Shown here: positions 34,265 through 43,092 of the stretch, in pieces
How positions within the stretch are numbered: the stretch's first letter is position 1
Layout: each line of letters opens with the position of its first letter
From: Streptomyces xylophagus
GTDB taxonomy: Bacteria > Actinomycetota > Actinomycetes > Streptomycetales > Streptomycetaceae
DNA: 64,000 nt
Direction of reading: 5' to 3'
NCBI RefSeq assembly: GCF_000716435.1
Contig: NZ_JNWO01000008.1
Span: 1-64,000, forward strand
Position numbers and translations under genes: made by a program
Notes under the pieces: generated by a model
Database searches by the model: none
What the model was told of the DNA's origin: nothing
The model's input: the letters and a program-made list of their open reading frames with translations, nothing else

Positions 34265-35016
34265 ACGGCGGCTCCCTTGATGGTCGTACGGCGGCCGAGC
34301 AGCGCGAACGCGGCCACCAGGGCGAGGGCGGTCAGGGCGAGGAGCACGGCGGTGGCGCTGAGCTGGACCGGCCAGTAGCGGCGGACCGGCCAGATGTTGT
34401 CCCACTTGCGGCCGAAGAAGTAGCGCGCCGCGTAGGTGACGGCGGTGGCCACCGCGAGGGCGGGCAGCGCGCGGCCGAGGGCGATTCCGGCGAGGGTGCC
34501 GACGGCCAGGGCGAAGAGGACCAGGGCCACGGACAGTGGGCCTGCCGGGACGAGGACGCGGTCGTAGGACCAGTTGGTGACCAGGACGTCCTGGTCACCG
34601 GTCCAGACCCAGGCGTAGACCAGGCCCAGCAGGGTGGTACCGGCGGTCAACGGCAGGGCCGCCGCGCCGAGTTGGGCGGTGAGCCAGCGGGCCGGGGTGA
34701 CGGACTGGGTCCAGGCGAGGCGGGCGGTGCCGGTCTCCAGTTCGCGGCCGACGAGGGCGGCGGCCGCCCAGGCGGCGACGGCTATGGAGGTGTAACTGAG
34801 CACCTCACCAAGGAAGTTGACGATGTTATTGACGTCGGTGAGGACGAAGTACGGGTCGACGGGGTGTCGTGCGTCGGGCGCCCGGAACAGGTGGACCCAG
34901 AGCAGGGTGCCCACGGTGATCAGCACGAACGCGCCCCAGACGATCGACGCCGGCCGGTGCAGCCGCAGTACGGCGCGCCGCGGTCGGGCGGTGGGGCTCA
35001 GGGCCAGGGCGGTCAT
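34261..35016 (-). CDS. ABC-2-like membrane permease, paralogue 2
   Basis: The 251-residue member is the shortest of the four paralogues. It carries GRELETGTARLAWTQSVTP and then ARWL. An extracytoplasmic loop near its start is shorter than in the others. Both ends overlap neighbouring genes by 4 bp, so the permeases are made as a set. Confidence 0.8.
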   Translation of the reverse strand: MTALALSPTARPRRAVLRLHRPASIVWGAFVLITVGTLLWVHLFRAPDARHPVDPYFVLTDVNNIVNFLGEVLSYTSIAVAAWAAAALVGRELETGTARLAWTQSVTPARWLTAQLGAAALPLTAGTTLLGLVYAWVWTGDQDVLVTNWSYDRVLVPAGPLSVALVLFALAVGTLAGIALGRALPALAVATAVTYAARYFFGRKWDNIWPVRRYWPVQLSATAVLLALTALALVAAFALLGRRTTIKGAAV

Positions 35017-35963
35017 ACGGCGGCTGCCTTACGTGCGGGCGCCGGACCGGTCCGGCGCTTGAGGAGTCGGAACGCGGCCACCGTCATGGCGGCCGTGACG
35101 GCGAGGACGATCGCGGTCGCGGTCAGCTGGAGGGGCCAGTAGTGGGAGTAGGGGTGGTAGTCGTTGAAGTAGCTGACGGCGTCGAGCTTTTCGTAGAGGG
35201 TTCGGCACGTCTTGTCGGTGTCGCTGCCGCACCCCGGGTCGGCGATGCGGGCGCCGGTGGAGGTGAGGAGGCCCTCGGAGACGCTCATGCCCGAGCCTCC
35301 GGCGGTGTAGAGCTTGAGGCTGCTGACCGTGGTGACGGTGGGCCAGAGGTACGGCGTGGCCAGGGTGACGGCGCCCCACAGGAGGGCCGGGACGCACATC
35401 GCGCCGGCGAGTGAGGCGGGAGAGCTGCGCGTGAGCAGGCCGAGGAGGGCGCCGGCGACCAGGCCCGACAGGGCGAGGGCGACGACGGTCGTGCCGTTGG
35501 CGGAGTAGGTGCCGATGTTGTGCCACTGCTTGGCGGCGTAGGTACGGCCCTGGCCCCTGGACCAGGCCCAGTGGTGCAGGCCTACCAGGAGGCCGGAGCC
35601 GACGGTGATCAGGACGGCCGGGAGGGCGAGTTTGGCGGTGAGCCAGCGGGCGGGGGAGATGGACTGGGTCCAGGCCAGCTGGGCGGTGCCGTTCTCCAGT
35701 TCGCGGCTGGTCAGCGTGGCGCCGGACCAGGCGGCGATCAGGAAGGGGGCGGCGAGGACGGCGCTCGTCGTGTAGTTGTTCCAGTCCTTGTACCGCTGGA
35801 TCTTTGCCGGGTCCATCACGGCTGTGTCGGTGAGCGGGCCGCCGACACAGAGCAGGAGGCCGCAGACGACGATCACGAACACCGCCCAGCCCAGCAGCGC
35901 CGGCCGGTGCAGCCGCAGGACCGCGCGCTGCGGTCGCGGGCGCGGGTGAGCCAGCGTGGTCAT
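35013..35963 (-). CDS. ABC-2-like membrane permease, paralogue 3
   Basis: The 316-residue paralogue has SRELENGTAQLAWTQSISP, then ARWLTAKLALP. It is closest to paralogue 4: the sequences PHPRYSHYWPLQLTATAI-like near the C-terminus and VGSGLLVGLHHWAWS in the middle are shared. ATG 35963 and the upstream stop overlap by 4 bp. About six membrane spans are visible. Confidence 0.8.
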   Translation of the reverse strand: MTTLAHPRPRPQRAVLRLHRPALLGWAVFVIVVCGLLLCVGGPLTDTAVMDPAKIQRYKDWNNYTTSAVLAAPFLIAAWSGATLTSRELENGTAQLAWTQSISPARWLTAKLALPAVLITVGSGLLVGLHHWAWSRGQGRTYAAKQWHNIGTYSANGTTVVALALSGLVAGALLGLLTRSSPASLAGAMCVPALLWGAVTLATPYLWPTVTTVSSLKLYTAGGSGMSVSEGLLTSTGARIADPGCGSDTDKTCRTLYEKLDAVSYFNDYHPYSHYWPLQLTATAIVLAVTAAMTVAAFRLLKRRTGPAPARKAAAV

Positions 35964-36982
35964 ATGGCCGCCGCCTTGCGGGAGTTGACCGTGCCGGTCT
36001 GGCGCTCGAGGAGTCGGAACGTGGCCACGGCGAGGGCGGCGGTGACGGCGAGGATGATCGCGGTCGCGGTCAACTGGAGGGGCCAGTAGTGGGACTGGGG
36101 GTGGTAGTCGTTGTAGTAACTGACGGCGTCGAGCTTGGCGTAGAGGGTCTGGCACTGCGCCCAGTCGGTGCTCCCGCAGTGCGGGTTGGCGATGTGGGCG
36201 CCGGTGGAGGTGACCAGGCCCTGGTCGACGACGATGCCGGAGCCGGACGGGACGGTGTTCTTGAGGCTGCTGAGCTTGGTGACGGTGGGCCAGAGGTGGG
36301 GCGTCGCGATGGCCATGACGCTCCACAGGAAGGCCGTGGAGAACAGCGAACCGACCAGCGAGGCAAGGGAGTTGCGCTTGAACAGGCCCCAGAAGGCGCC
36401 GCTCACCAGGCCCGCCAGGGCCATGGCGGCGGTGGCCGGGCCGTTGGCCGCGTAGGTGCCGATGTCGTACCAGTCCTTGGCCGAGTCGAGCCGGCCCTGG
36501 CCCGCGGACCAGGCCCAGTGGTGCAGCCCGACCAGCAGTCCGGAGCCGACGGTGACCAGGACGGCCGGGAGGGCGAGCTTGGCGGCGAGCCAGCGGGCCG
36601 GAGAGACCGACTGGGTCCAGGCCAGCTGGGCGGTGCCGTTCTCCAGTTCGCGGCTGGTCAGCGTGGCGCCCGACCAGGCGGCGATCAGGAAGGGGACCGC
36701 GAGGACGGCGATCGTCGTGTAGGTGTACCAGTCCTTGTAGCGGCCGACCGCGCTCGGGTCGTACACGCAACCGCCCGCCGCGCAGGCGTGGTAGTGCTTC
36801 CAGCCCTCGACCGCCGCGTCGGTGAGCGGCCCACCCACCCAGATCAGGAGGGCGCCGAGGACGAGCACGAACCCGGCCCACACCAGCAGGGCCGGCCGGT
36901 GCAGCCGGACCAGCCAGCGGAGCAGGTGCGGTGCTGCGGTACGGCGCCCGGTGAGCGCCGGCGGTGTGGCGAGGGCGGTCAC
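35960..36982 (-). CDS. ABC-2-like membrane permease, paralogue 4
   Basis: The 340-residue paralogue has the same TSRELENGTAQLAWTQSVSP block and a longer external loop (HYHACAAGGCVYDPSAVGRY) with two Cys. GTG 36982 overlaps the ATPase stop (GTGA), so it directly follows the ATPase in translation. It appears to be the first permease expressed after the ATPase. Confidence 0.8.
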   Translation of the reverse strand: MTALATPPALTGRRTAAPHLLRWLVRLHRPALLVWAGFVLVLGALLIWVGGPLTDAAVEGWKHYHACAAGGCVYDPSAVGRYKDWYTYTTIAVLAVPFLIAAWSGATLTSRELENGTAQLAWTQSVSPARWLAAKLALPAVLVTVGSGLLVGLHHWAWSAGQGRLDSAKDWYDIGTYAANGPATAAMALAGLVSGAFWGLFKRNSLASLVGSLFSTAFLWSVMAIATPHLWPTVTKLSSLKNTVPSGSGIVVDQGLVTSTGAHIANPHCGSTDWAQCQTLYAKLDAVSYYNDYHPQSHYWPLQLTATAIILAVTAALAVATFRLLERQTGTVNSRKAAAI

Positions 36983-37860
36983 GCGGCGGTCTCCGGTGTC
37001 TCGATGGCGGATGCCTCGGGGTTGCGCAAGTAGGAGAGGACCAGCTCCTCCAGCGAGGGCTTGCTGGTGTGCCAGTCGGTGTCCAGTGGGGTCGACGGGC
37101 GGAGCAGCGCGCTGAGTTGGCGGCCGGTGGTGCGGGACTCGACGACCGGGTGCGGTTCGAGGGCCGTCTGCGCGGGCGCGGACACCCGGACGTGCGCGGC
37201 CAGCAGCTCGTCGATCTCGCCGGCGAGGCGGACCCGGCCGCCGCCGATCAGCAGCAGGTGGTCGCAGGAGTCCTCCAGCTCGGCCACCACGTGCGAGGAC
37301 ATCACGATCGTGGTGCCGAACTCGGCGGCCTGCGCCATGAGGAGGCCCATCATCTCGTGCCGGGCCAGCGGGTCCAGGTCGGCCATCGGCTCGTCCAGGA
37401 GCAGCAGTTCGGGCCGCTTGGCCAGCGCGAGGGCGAGGGCGACGCGGGTGCACTGGCCGCCGGAGAGGGTGCGGATGCGGGACTTCGGGTTCAAGTCACC
37501 GTCGGCTACGACGCGTTGGGCCACGGAGGCGTCCCAGCGGTCGGTGTTCAGGTCGGCGCCCATGCGCAGCGTCTCGGCGACCGTGAGCTGCGGGTAGAGG
37601 GGCTTGTCCTGCGCGACGTAGGCGACCCGCTCGCGGGCCGCGCCCGGCACCGTGCCGAGGACGGAGATCGCGCCCTCGGTGGGGGCGAGCAGTCCGGCGG
37701 CGAGGGCGAGGAGCGTGGACTTGCCCGCGCCGTTCGGCCCGACGACCGCGCAGACGCGCCCGGCGGGCAGCCGGAACGCGCAGTCCCGCAGCGCCCACCC
37801 TCCCCGCCGGCCGAACCGCTTGCCGAGCGCGGCGGCCTCTATCGCGGCGGTGCCTGTCAT
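36979..37860 (-). CDS. ABC transporter ATP-binding protein (drug-export type)
   Basis: The 293-residue ATPase has Walker A GPNGAGKST, a signature TLSGGQCTR, Walker B ELLLLDEPMADLDP, and H-loop MSSHVV. It belongs to the CcmA/YtrB-like exporter group. The ATG overlaps the stop of the GntR regulator by 4 bp. It serves the four tandem permeases downstream. The signature has a Cys (SGGQC) in place of the usual R/Q, which is an oddity. Confidence 0.9.
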   Translation of the reverse strand: MTGTAAIEAAALGKRFGRRGGWALRDCAFRLPAGRVCAVVGPNGAGKSTLLALAAGLLAPTEGAISVLGTVPGAARERVAYVAQDKPLYPQLTVAETLRMGADLNTDRWDASVAQRVVADGDLNPKSRIRTLSGGQCTRVALALALAKRPELLLLDEPMADLDPLARHEMMGLLMAQAAEFGTTIVMSSHVVAELEDSCDHLLLIGGGRVRLAGEIDELLAAHVRVSAPAQTALEPHPVVESRTTGRQLSALLRPSTPLDTDWHTSKPSLEELVLSYLRNPEASAIETPETAA

Positions 37861-38243
37861 GAAGGTTCTCCTTGGAAGTGCTTTTCGAGTACGGCGGTGA
37901 AGAGCGCGGCGATGTCGTCCCGGTCCAATCCGGAGGCCAGGGCCCGCTCGGCCCATGCGTCGAGTTCGGAGCGCAGGGGCGAGTCGGCGGGGGTGGTGCT
38001 CAGGCCGCGGCGGACGAAGGTGCCCAGGCCGCGCCGGGCCTCGACCAGCCCCTCGCGTTCCAGCTCGCGGTAGGCCTTGAGGACGGTGTTCGGGTTGATG
38101 GCGGTGGCCTCGACGACCTCGCGGGCCGTCGGCAGCTTGTCGCCGGGCTCCAGCATTCCCAGGCGCAGGGCCTGCTTGGTCTGCTGGACGATCTGGACAT
38201 AGGTGGCCACGCCGCTGTGCCGGTCGATGCGGTACTCGACCAC
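37857..38243 (-). CDS. GntR-family (YtrA type) repressor
   Basis: The 128-residue protein has a GntR winged helix (about residues 15-75: KLPTAREVVEATAINPNTVLKAYRELEREGLVEARRGLGTFV) and a short helical tail as in the YtrA subgroup. Members repress their own ABC operon. The GTG start at 38243 is 7 bp from a perfect palindrome of the ACTA-N6-TAGT kind. It is the first gene of a six-gene operon. Confidence 0.88.
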   Translation of the reverse strand: MVEYRIDRHSGVATYVQIVQQTKQALRLGMLEPGDKLPTAREVVEATAINPNTVLKAYRELEREGLVEARRGLGTFVRRGLSTTPADSPLRSELDAWAERALASGLDRDDIAALFTAVLEKHFQGEPS

Positions 38244-38250
38244 TGGGGTT

Positions 38251-38290
38251 CCACCACCCTTTCACTAATTGAGTAGTGAAAGGGTGGTGG
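38251..38290. promoter_or_regulatory. 17-bp perfect palindrome, YtrA/GntR operator
   Basis: CCACCACCCTTTCACTA (38251-38267) and its exact complement (38274-38290) flank ATTGAG. The inner ACTA-N6-TAGT is the known YtrA-type operator core. It lies between the GntR start and the ECF sigma gene. On the GntR mRNA, the arm GGGTGGTGG is the only ribosome-binding-like sequence, so a hairpin could hide it. Confidence 0.85.
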
Positions 38291-38367
38291 AAGATGGTTC
38301 AGAAAGTCAAGACGGATCCGCATGCTGATCCGTGAACCGATCGACGGTGCTCGTGCGATGAGGAGAT

Positions 38368-38919
38368 GTGAGCGATACGGGAAGCGACGGGGAGCTGCTG
38401 CGGGCCATCGCGGCGGACGGCGACCGGCGCGCGTTCGAGGAGCTGTACCGGCGGTACGCGCCCTGGCTGACCGCGCGGCTGCGCGGCCGGTGTGCCGACG
38501 CCGGGATGGTCGACGACGTCGTACAGGAGACGTTTCTCGCGGTGTGGCGGGGCACTGCCCGCTACCGGGAGGACGGTGCCTCGACGGACGCTGCCGGGTG
38601 GCTGTGGCGGATCGGGTCGCGGCGGCTGATCGACGTGCTGCGCGGCGACGGGGCGCGCGGCCGGATGCGGCAGGCGCTGGCGCGGCTGCGGCACCGGGAC
38701 GAGGCGTCGGCGGAGGAGCGCGTGCTCGCGGGGGTGGAGCACGGGGACCTCGCCGGCGCCCTGGTCCGGCTCTCGCCGGAGTTGCGGGCGGTCCTCCAGG
38801 CCACCGTGATCGACGGGCTGACCACCCGGGAGGCCGCCGTCCTGCTGGGCATCCCGGCCGGCACGGTCAAGACGCGGGCCATGCGGGCCCGTAAGCAACT
38901 GCGGGAGGAGCTGGCATGA
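38368..38919 (+). CDS. ECF RNA polymerase sigma factor
   Basis: The 183-residue protein has sigma region 2 (AFEELYRRYAPWLTARLRG, then DDVVQETFLAVWRG) and region 4 (LTTREAAVLLGIPAGTVKTRAMRARKQL). It directs RNA polymerase to a specific promoter set. The GTG start at 38368 follows AGGAG by 2 bases only, which is short. It overlaps the anti-sigma-like gene by 4 bp (ATGA). Its regulon could include the downstream ABC genes, but I see no promoter match. Confidence 0.9.
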   Translation: MSDTGSDGELLRAIAADGDRRAFEELYRRYAPWLTARLRGRCADAGMVDDVVQETFLAVWRGTARYREDGASTDAAGWLWRIGSRRLIDVLRGDGARGRMRQALARLRHRDEASAEERVLAGVEHGDLAGALVRLSPELRAVLQATVIDGLTTREAAVLLGIPAGTVKTRAMRARKQLREELA

Positions 38920-39752
38920 CCTGGCATGTGGCCGAAGACGACGTACGCGCCTATGCGCGGGGCGAGTTGGCACCGCCCGTGCTCTGGTCCGCCGACACCC
39001 ATATCGCCAAGTGCGCTGATTGCCGGGCCCTGTTGGCGTCCGTCACCGACCCCGTCGCGCTCGACGCCGGCTGGGAGCGCCTCGACGCCGAACTCGACGC
39101 CCCCAAAAGGGGGTTGGTGGAGTCACTGCTCGTGCGGATCGGCGTCGCCGACCACACGGCACGGCTGCTGGCGGCGACGCCGGTACTGCGCCGCTCGTGG
39201 CTCGGCGCGGTCGTCGCGCTGCTGGTGATGACCGTGTTCGTCACCAACTCGCTGAAGCACGCCGAGTCCCCGAGCCTCTTCCTGGGCCTGGCCCCGCTGC
39301 TGCCCCTGGCGGGCGTGGCCCTGTCCTACGGCCCCAAGTTCGACCCGACGTACGAGATGACCGTCGTCTCCCCGCTGCACGGCTTCCGTCTCCTGATGAT
39401 CCGCACGGTCGCCGTCCTGGTCGCGGGGCTCGGCCTCAACGGCCTGGCGACCCTGGCCATGCCGGACTACGGCCTGCGCGCCCTGGCCTGGCTGCTGCCC
39501 GCCCTCGCCCTCACCACGACGGGCCTGGCCCTGACCCCACGCCTGGGCCCGGTCCTCGCCCCGTCCCTGGTCGGCGGCGGCTGGGTGGCCTTCCTCCTCG
39601 TGGCCCACAACCTGCACGGCGGCACGCTCGCGCCGTTCACCCCGGCCGGACAGGGGGTGGCCGCGGTCGTGGTCGCGCTCACGGGCGGACTGCTCTACCT
39701 GGTGCGGGACCGCTTCGACACGCGGTCGGCCCACCCGTGGGGGGCGGCGTGA
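38916..39752 (+). CDS. zinc-finger membrane anti-sigma-like protein
   Basis: The 278-residue protein has an N-terminal zf-HC2 motif (HIAKCADCRALL, at about residues 28-39), then about six membrane spans. The zinc-binding domain of such proteins holds the sigma factor at the membrane until a signal arrives. Translation is coupled to the sigma gene by the ATGA overlap. The signal is unknown. Confidence 0.83.
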   Translation: MTWHVAEDDVRAYARGELAPPVLWSADTHIAKCADCRALLASVTDPVALDAGWERLDAELDAPKRGLVESLLVRIGVADHTARLLAATPVLRRSWLGAVVALLVMTVFVTNSLKHAESPSLFLGLAPLLPLAGVALSYGPKFDPTYEMTVVSPLHGFRLLMIRTVAVLVAGLGLNGLATLAMPDYGLRALAWLLPALALTTTGLALTPRLGPVLAPSLVGGGWVAFLLVAHNLHGGTLAPFTPAGQGVAAVVVALTGGLLYLVRDRFDTRSAHPWGAA

Positions 39753-40034
39753 TGTCAGCGCCGCTCGCATCGCCGGCCCGCGGCGGTGACCGCGACTCGC
39801 CCGTACCGGGTTCGTCGCGCGGGCCGGCCGGCCACCGGGCCTCGCGTGCCGCCCGATCGTTCGACCGGCCTTCCCGGACTGCCGGGTAACTGTCGCGGCG
39901 GCCTGTCTCTCCGACCCGCTCGCGTCTGCTCTCCGGGGCGTCGTACGACGACCGGCTGTCTCAACCTGCCTTCGCGGGCCGGGGCCTTCGGGCCCGCCGC
40001 GTGAACTTCCCAACCTCTGACTGGAGTTCCGTAC
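39753..40034. other. gap between anti-sigma gene and ABC genes
   Basis: A 45-codon frame starts at ATG 39752, overlapping the anti-sigma stop (TGATG), and ends at 39889, but its composition is not clearly coding. A hairpin-like GCGGGCC/GGCCCGC stretch lies near 39975-40000. I see no firm terminator, so the ABC genes may belong to the same operon. Confidence 0.4.
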
Positions 40035-40895
40035 ATGACCACCACCGTCTCCGCGGCCGGGCTCAGCCTGCGCTACGGCTCGACGCGCGCCCTCGATGCC
40101 GTGTCGCTGCGGCTCAGTGAGGGCGTCACCGGGCTGCTCGGCCCCAACGGGGCTGGAAAGACGACCCTGTTGAAGGTCCTCGCCACCGCGCAGCCCGCCG
40201 ACTCGGGCACCTTCACCGTGCTCGACCACGACCCCAGCACCACCGGCGGACGGCAGGAGGTGCGGCGGGTGCTCGGTTACCTGCCGCAGACGCCCGGCTT
40301 CCACCCGGACTTCACCGCCTTCGAGTTCGTCGACTACGTGGCGATCCTCAAGGAACTCACCGACCGCGAGGGACGTCACCGCGAGGTGCGGCGGGTGCTG
40401 GCGGAGGTCGACCTGTCGGACGTGCGCGGCAAGCGCATCAAGAAGCTGTCCGGCGGGATGCGGCAGCGGGTCGCGCTCGCCGCGGCTCTCGTCGGCGACC
40501 CGGGTTTCCTCGTCCTCGACGAGCCGACCGTCGGTCTCGACCCCGAACAGCGCATGCGGTTCCGGGAGTTGATCGCGAGGGCGGGCGAGGGCCGGACGGT
40601 CCTCCTCTCCACCCACCAGACCGAGGACGTCGCGATGCTCTGCAACCAGGTCGTCGTCATGGCCGGCGGCATCGTCCGCTTCGAGGGCACCCCGGCCGAA
40701 CTCACCGCACGGGCCGCCGGCCGGGTGTGGAGCAGCGCGGAACGCGACCCCGGCGCGATGGCGGGCTGGCGCACCGGCCTGGGTGTCTTCCGCAACGTGG
40801 GCGACCCGCCCGCCGGCGCGGAACTCGTCGAACCGACCCTGGAGGACGGCTACTTGATCACGCTCGACGGCATGGTCGCGGAGGTGACGGCATGA
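40035..40895 (+). CDS. ABC transporter ATP-binding protein
   Basis: The 286-residue ATPase has Walker A GPNGAGKTT, signature KLSGGMRQR, Walker B FLVLDEPTVGLDP, and H-loop STHQ. It resembles the CcmA-type drug or lipid export ATPases. TGGAG is upstream of ATG 40035. It precedes two membrane proteins; the next starts in its stop codon (ATGA). Confidence 0.9.
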   Translation: MTTTVSAAGLSLRYGSTRALDAVSLRLSEGVTGLLGPNGAGKTTLLKVLATAQPADSGTFTVLDHDPSTTGGRQEVRRVLGYLPQTPGFHPDFTAFEFVDYVAILKELTDREGRHREVRRVLAEVDLSDVRGKRIKKLSGGMRQRVALAAALVGDPGFLVLDEPTVGLDPEQRMRFRELIARAGEGRTVLLSTHQTEDVAMLCNQVVVMAGGIVRFEGTPAELTARAAGRVWSSAERDPGAMAGWRTGLGVFRNVGDPPAGAELVEPTLEDGYLITLDGMVAEVTA

Positions 40896-42418
40896 GCGCC
40901 GTACTGGAGAAGGCACCCCCGGCCGAACGCACCGAGGGCGAACGGCGGTCATGGGCCGCGGTGTTCGCGCTGGCCCGCTTCGAGGCGCGCGAACTCCTGC
41001 TGCGCGCACCGGTGTTGTTCATGTTCGTCCTCTACGCCGCCTGGATCGGCTGGAGCATGCGCGACGCCTGGACGACCTACCCGGCCCTCCAGGACGTCGA
41101 CCGGCTCACCCAGAACGGCCCGCTGCTGCCCGCGCTCGCCGTGCTGCTCTGCGCCAACCAGGCCGTGCTGCGCTCCCGACGGCAGGACACCGACCGGCAC
41201 TTCGACGTGCTGGTCCTCGAACCCTGGCGCCGTACGGTCGCGTTCGCGCTGTCCGTGCTGCCGGCGGTCGCGCTCACCGCGCTGTTCGTGGCCGCGCAGT
41301 TCACCTGGGGCGTGCTCGCCCCCGGCTCGGTCGGCCACGGCTCGGTGGGCGAACTGCTCGTCGGACCGCTGACGGTGCTGCTCGCCGGGTCGGCCGGGGT
41401 GCTGCTGGCCCGGGTGGTGCGGTCGGCGTTCGCGGCACCGATGCTCCTGGTGCTGGCGTTCTTCTCGATCCTCTTCCTCGGGGCGGTCCCGGGCAACAGC
41501 GACGGCAGCGCGACGAGATGGCTGGTACCGGTCATCGGCGACGCGAGCACCAAGACGCTCCCCTCCGACCTGCTGGGCCGCCCGGCCGCCTGGCACGCTC
41601 TCTACCTGGCCGGACTCGCGCTGACCCTGGCGCTCGCCGCGGTACTGGTCAACGGCGGCCGTACGAAGACCGTCGCCGCCGCGCTCGTCGTGGCGGTCGG
41701 CCTGGGCACGTGGGGCGCGGTCGGCCAGGCCGGCAAGGTGCCTGCGGCGACCGTCGCCGCCCGTCTCGTGGCCACGGTCAACCCGGCGAAGGTCCAGCCG
41801 TGCGCCCGGCACGGGCACTCGACGTACTGCGCCTTCCCCGAGTGGATGCCGCGCACCGGCACCTGGGCGAAGGTCACCGACAACGTGCAGTCCCTGGCCG
41901 GCGGTACCGCCGCGCAGGAGAAGCTGCTCGTACGACAGCGCGTCGACGCCCGCTACGGCATGGACGGCGACGGTGCCATCGAACCGTCCACCGTGCCCTA
42001 CCAGGTGACCGTCGGCACGCGCTGGGGCGGGCCGCGGGTCCCGGAGTTCGCCGCGGCGGTCTCCTCCGTGCTGGTCACGGGCAGCGAGAAGGCGACCAGT
42101 TCGCTGTGCGACGGCCGCATGGTCACCATCATGTGGCTGGCACTCGCCTGGCAGTCCGACCCGCTGGCCGAACTCCGCACGGTCCGACTCGACGACAGCG
42201 TCACCGGCTCCGCGATCGTGCTCTCACCGACCAACCCCATGTCGATGACGTCCGAACAGACCACGGTCGTAAGGGAGTTGTTCACGGCAGGCAAGAGCGC
42301 GATCGCCCCCAAGGTGAAGGCGCACTGGGCGGAACTGACGGCACCCAAGGTCACCACCGCGAAGGTAGCCCAGCTGCTCGGCGTGAAGGCACCGACAGGG
42401 GCGGACAAGTGCGAGTGA
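40892..42418 (+). CDS. ABC transporter membrane protein with external C-terminal domain
   Basis: The 508-residue protein has about six spans in the first 300 residues (APVLFMFVLYAAWIGW and VLPAVALTALFVAAQF are two). A soluble part of about 200 residues follows, with Cys in VQPCARHGHSTYCAFPEW. The ATP-binding subunit is directly upstream with a 4-bp overlap. The C-terminal domain probably lies outside the cell. The substrate is unknown. Confidence 0.8.
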   Translation: MSAVLEKAPPAERTEGERRSWAAVFALARFEARELLLRAPVLFMFVLYAAWIGWSMRDAWTTYPALQDVDRLTQNGPLLPALAVLLCANQAVLRSRRQDTDRHFDVLVLEPWRRTVAFALSVLPAVALTALFVAAQFTWGVLAPGSVGHGSVGELLVGPLTVLLAGSAGVLLARVVRSAFAAPMLLVLAFFSILFLGAVPGNSDGSATRWLVPVIGDASTKTLPSDLLGRPAAWHALYLAGLALTLALAAVLVNGGRTKTVAAALVVAVGLGTWGAVGQAGKVPAATVAARLVATVNPAKVQPCARHGHSTYCAFPEWMPRTGTWAKVTDNVQSLAGGTAAQEKLLVRQRVDARYGMDGDGAIEPSTVPYQVTVGTRWGGPRVPEFAAAVSSVLVTGSEKATSSLCDGRMVTIMWLALAWQSDPLAELRTVRLDDSVTGSAIVLSPTNPMSMTSEQTTVVRELFTAGKSAIAPKVKAHWAELTAPKVTTAKVAQLLGVKAPTGADKCE

Positions 42419-43089
42419 GGACAAGGGCGTCGGCGCAGCTGGTGGGCCCCGTACTGCGAGCCCTGCCCCGGCGGGCCCTCGGCGCGGGCGCCGCCGCCGG
42501 ACTGGTGCTGGCCGCGCTCCCGCGCCTGCTGTCGACCCACCCCGACCCGTGGATGGCACTGCTCCTGCTGCGCGGCGCCGCGCTCGCCTTCGCCCTGGGC
42601 CTGACGTTCCTCCTGGACGACCCGGCCCGCCACGTCACCGCCGCGGTGCCCACCCGCCGCATGGTCCGCGGCGCCCTGCGCACCGCACTGGTCGCCCCGT
42701 TCGCCGCCCTGTGGTGGACGGCCGCCGTCCTGTTGATCCCGGCCCAGGTCCGCCCCCCGGTCGGCGACATCACCCTGGAGGCGGCCGCCGCCGCGGTCGT
42801 AGCCCTGGCCGCATCGGCCACTGCCATACGCCTCACGGAGGAAGCGGAACCGGGCCAACGCGTGGCCATCACCCTGCTCGCCACCTCCATGGCGGCAGCC
42901 CTGCTGCTCCCGCAGCACTGGGGCCTGTTCGCCACACCGAAGGAGAAGTGGTGGTCACCGGGACACCAGCACTGGGCGCTCATCCTGGCGGGCGCGGCGG
43001 TGGTGTGGGCAGCCTGCGGACCGGAACCGATCAGGCGCAGGGGGTTCTTCGCGACACGCTCCGCGAAAATCAGCCCGTCCACCGGCTGA
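42415..43089 (+). CDS. membrane protein, probable ABC subunit
   Basis: The 224-residue protein has about five or six hydrophobic segments and short loops. The GTG start at 42415 forms a GTGA overlap with the preceding gene; a GTG at 42409 is the alternative. It is likely the third subunit of the ABC system. I do not recognise a specific family. The gene ends immediately before the 41-bp repeat array. Confidence 0.75.
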   Translation: MRTRASAQLVGPVLRALPRRALGAGAAAGLVLAALPRLLSTHPDPWMALLLLRGAALAFALGLTFLLDDPARHVTAAVPTRRMVRGALRTALVAPFAALWWTAAVLLIPAQVRPPVGDITLEAAAAAVVALAASATAIRLTEEAEPGQRVAITLLATSMAAALLLPQHWGLFATPKEKWWSPGHQHWALILAGAAVVWAACGPEPIRRRGFFATRSAKISPSTG

Positions 43090-43092
43090 TTA

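Noticed and set aside
39752..39889. 45-codon gene coupled to the anti-sigma gene by TGATG
   Set aside because: No ribosome site, no motif and weak codon pattern; it could be a chance frame.
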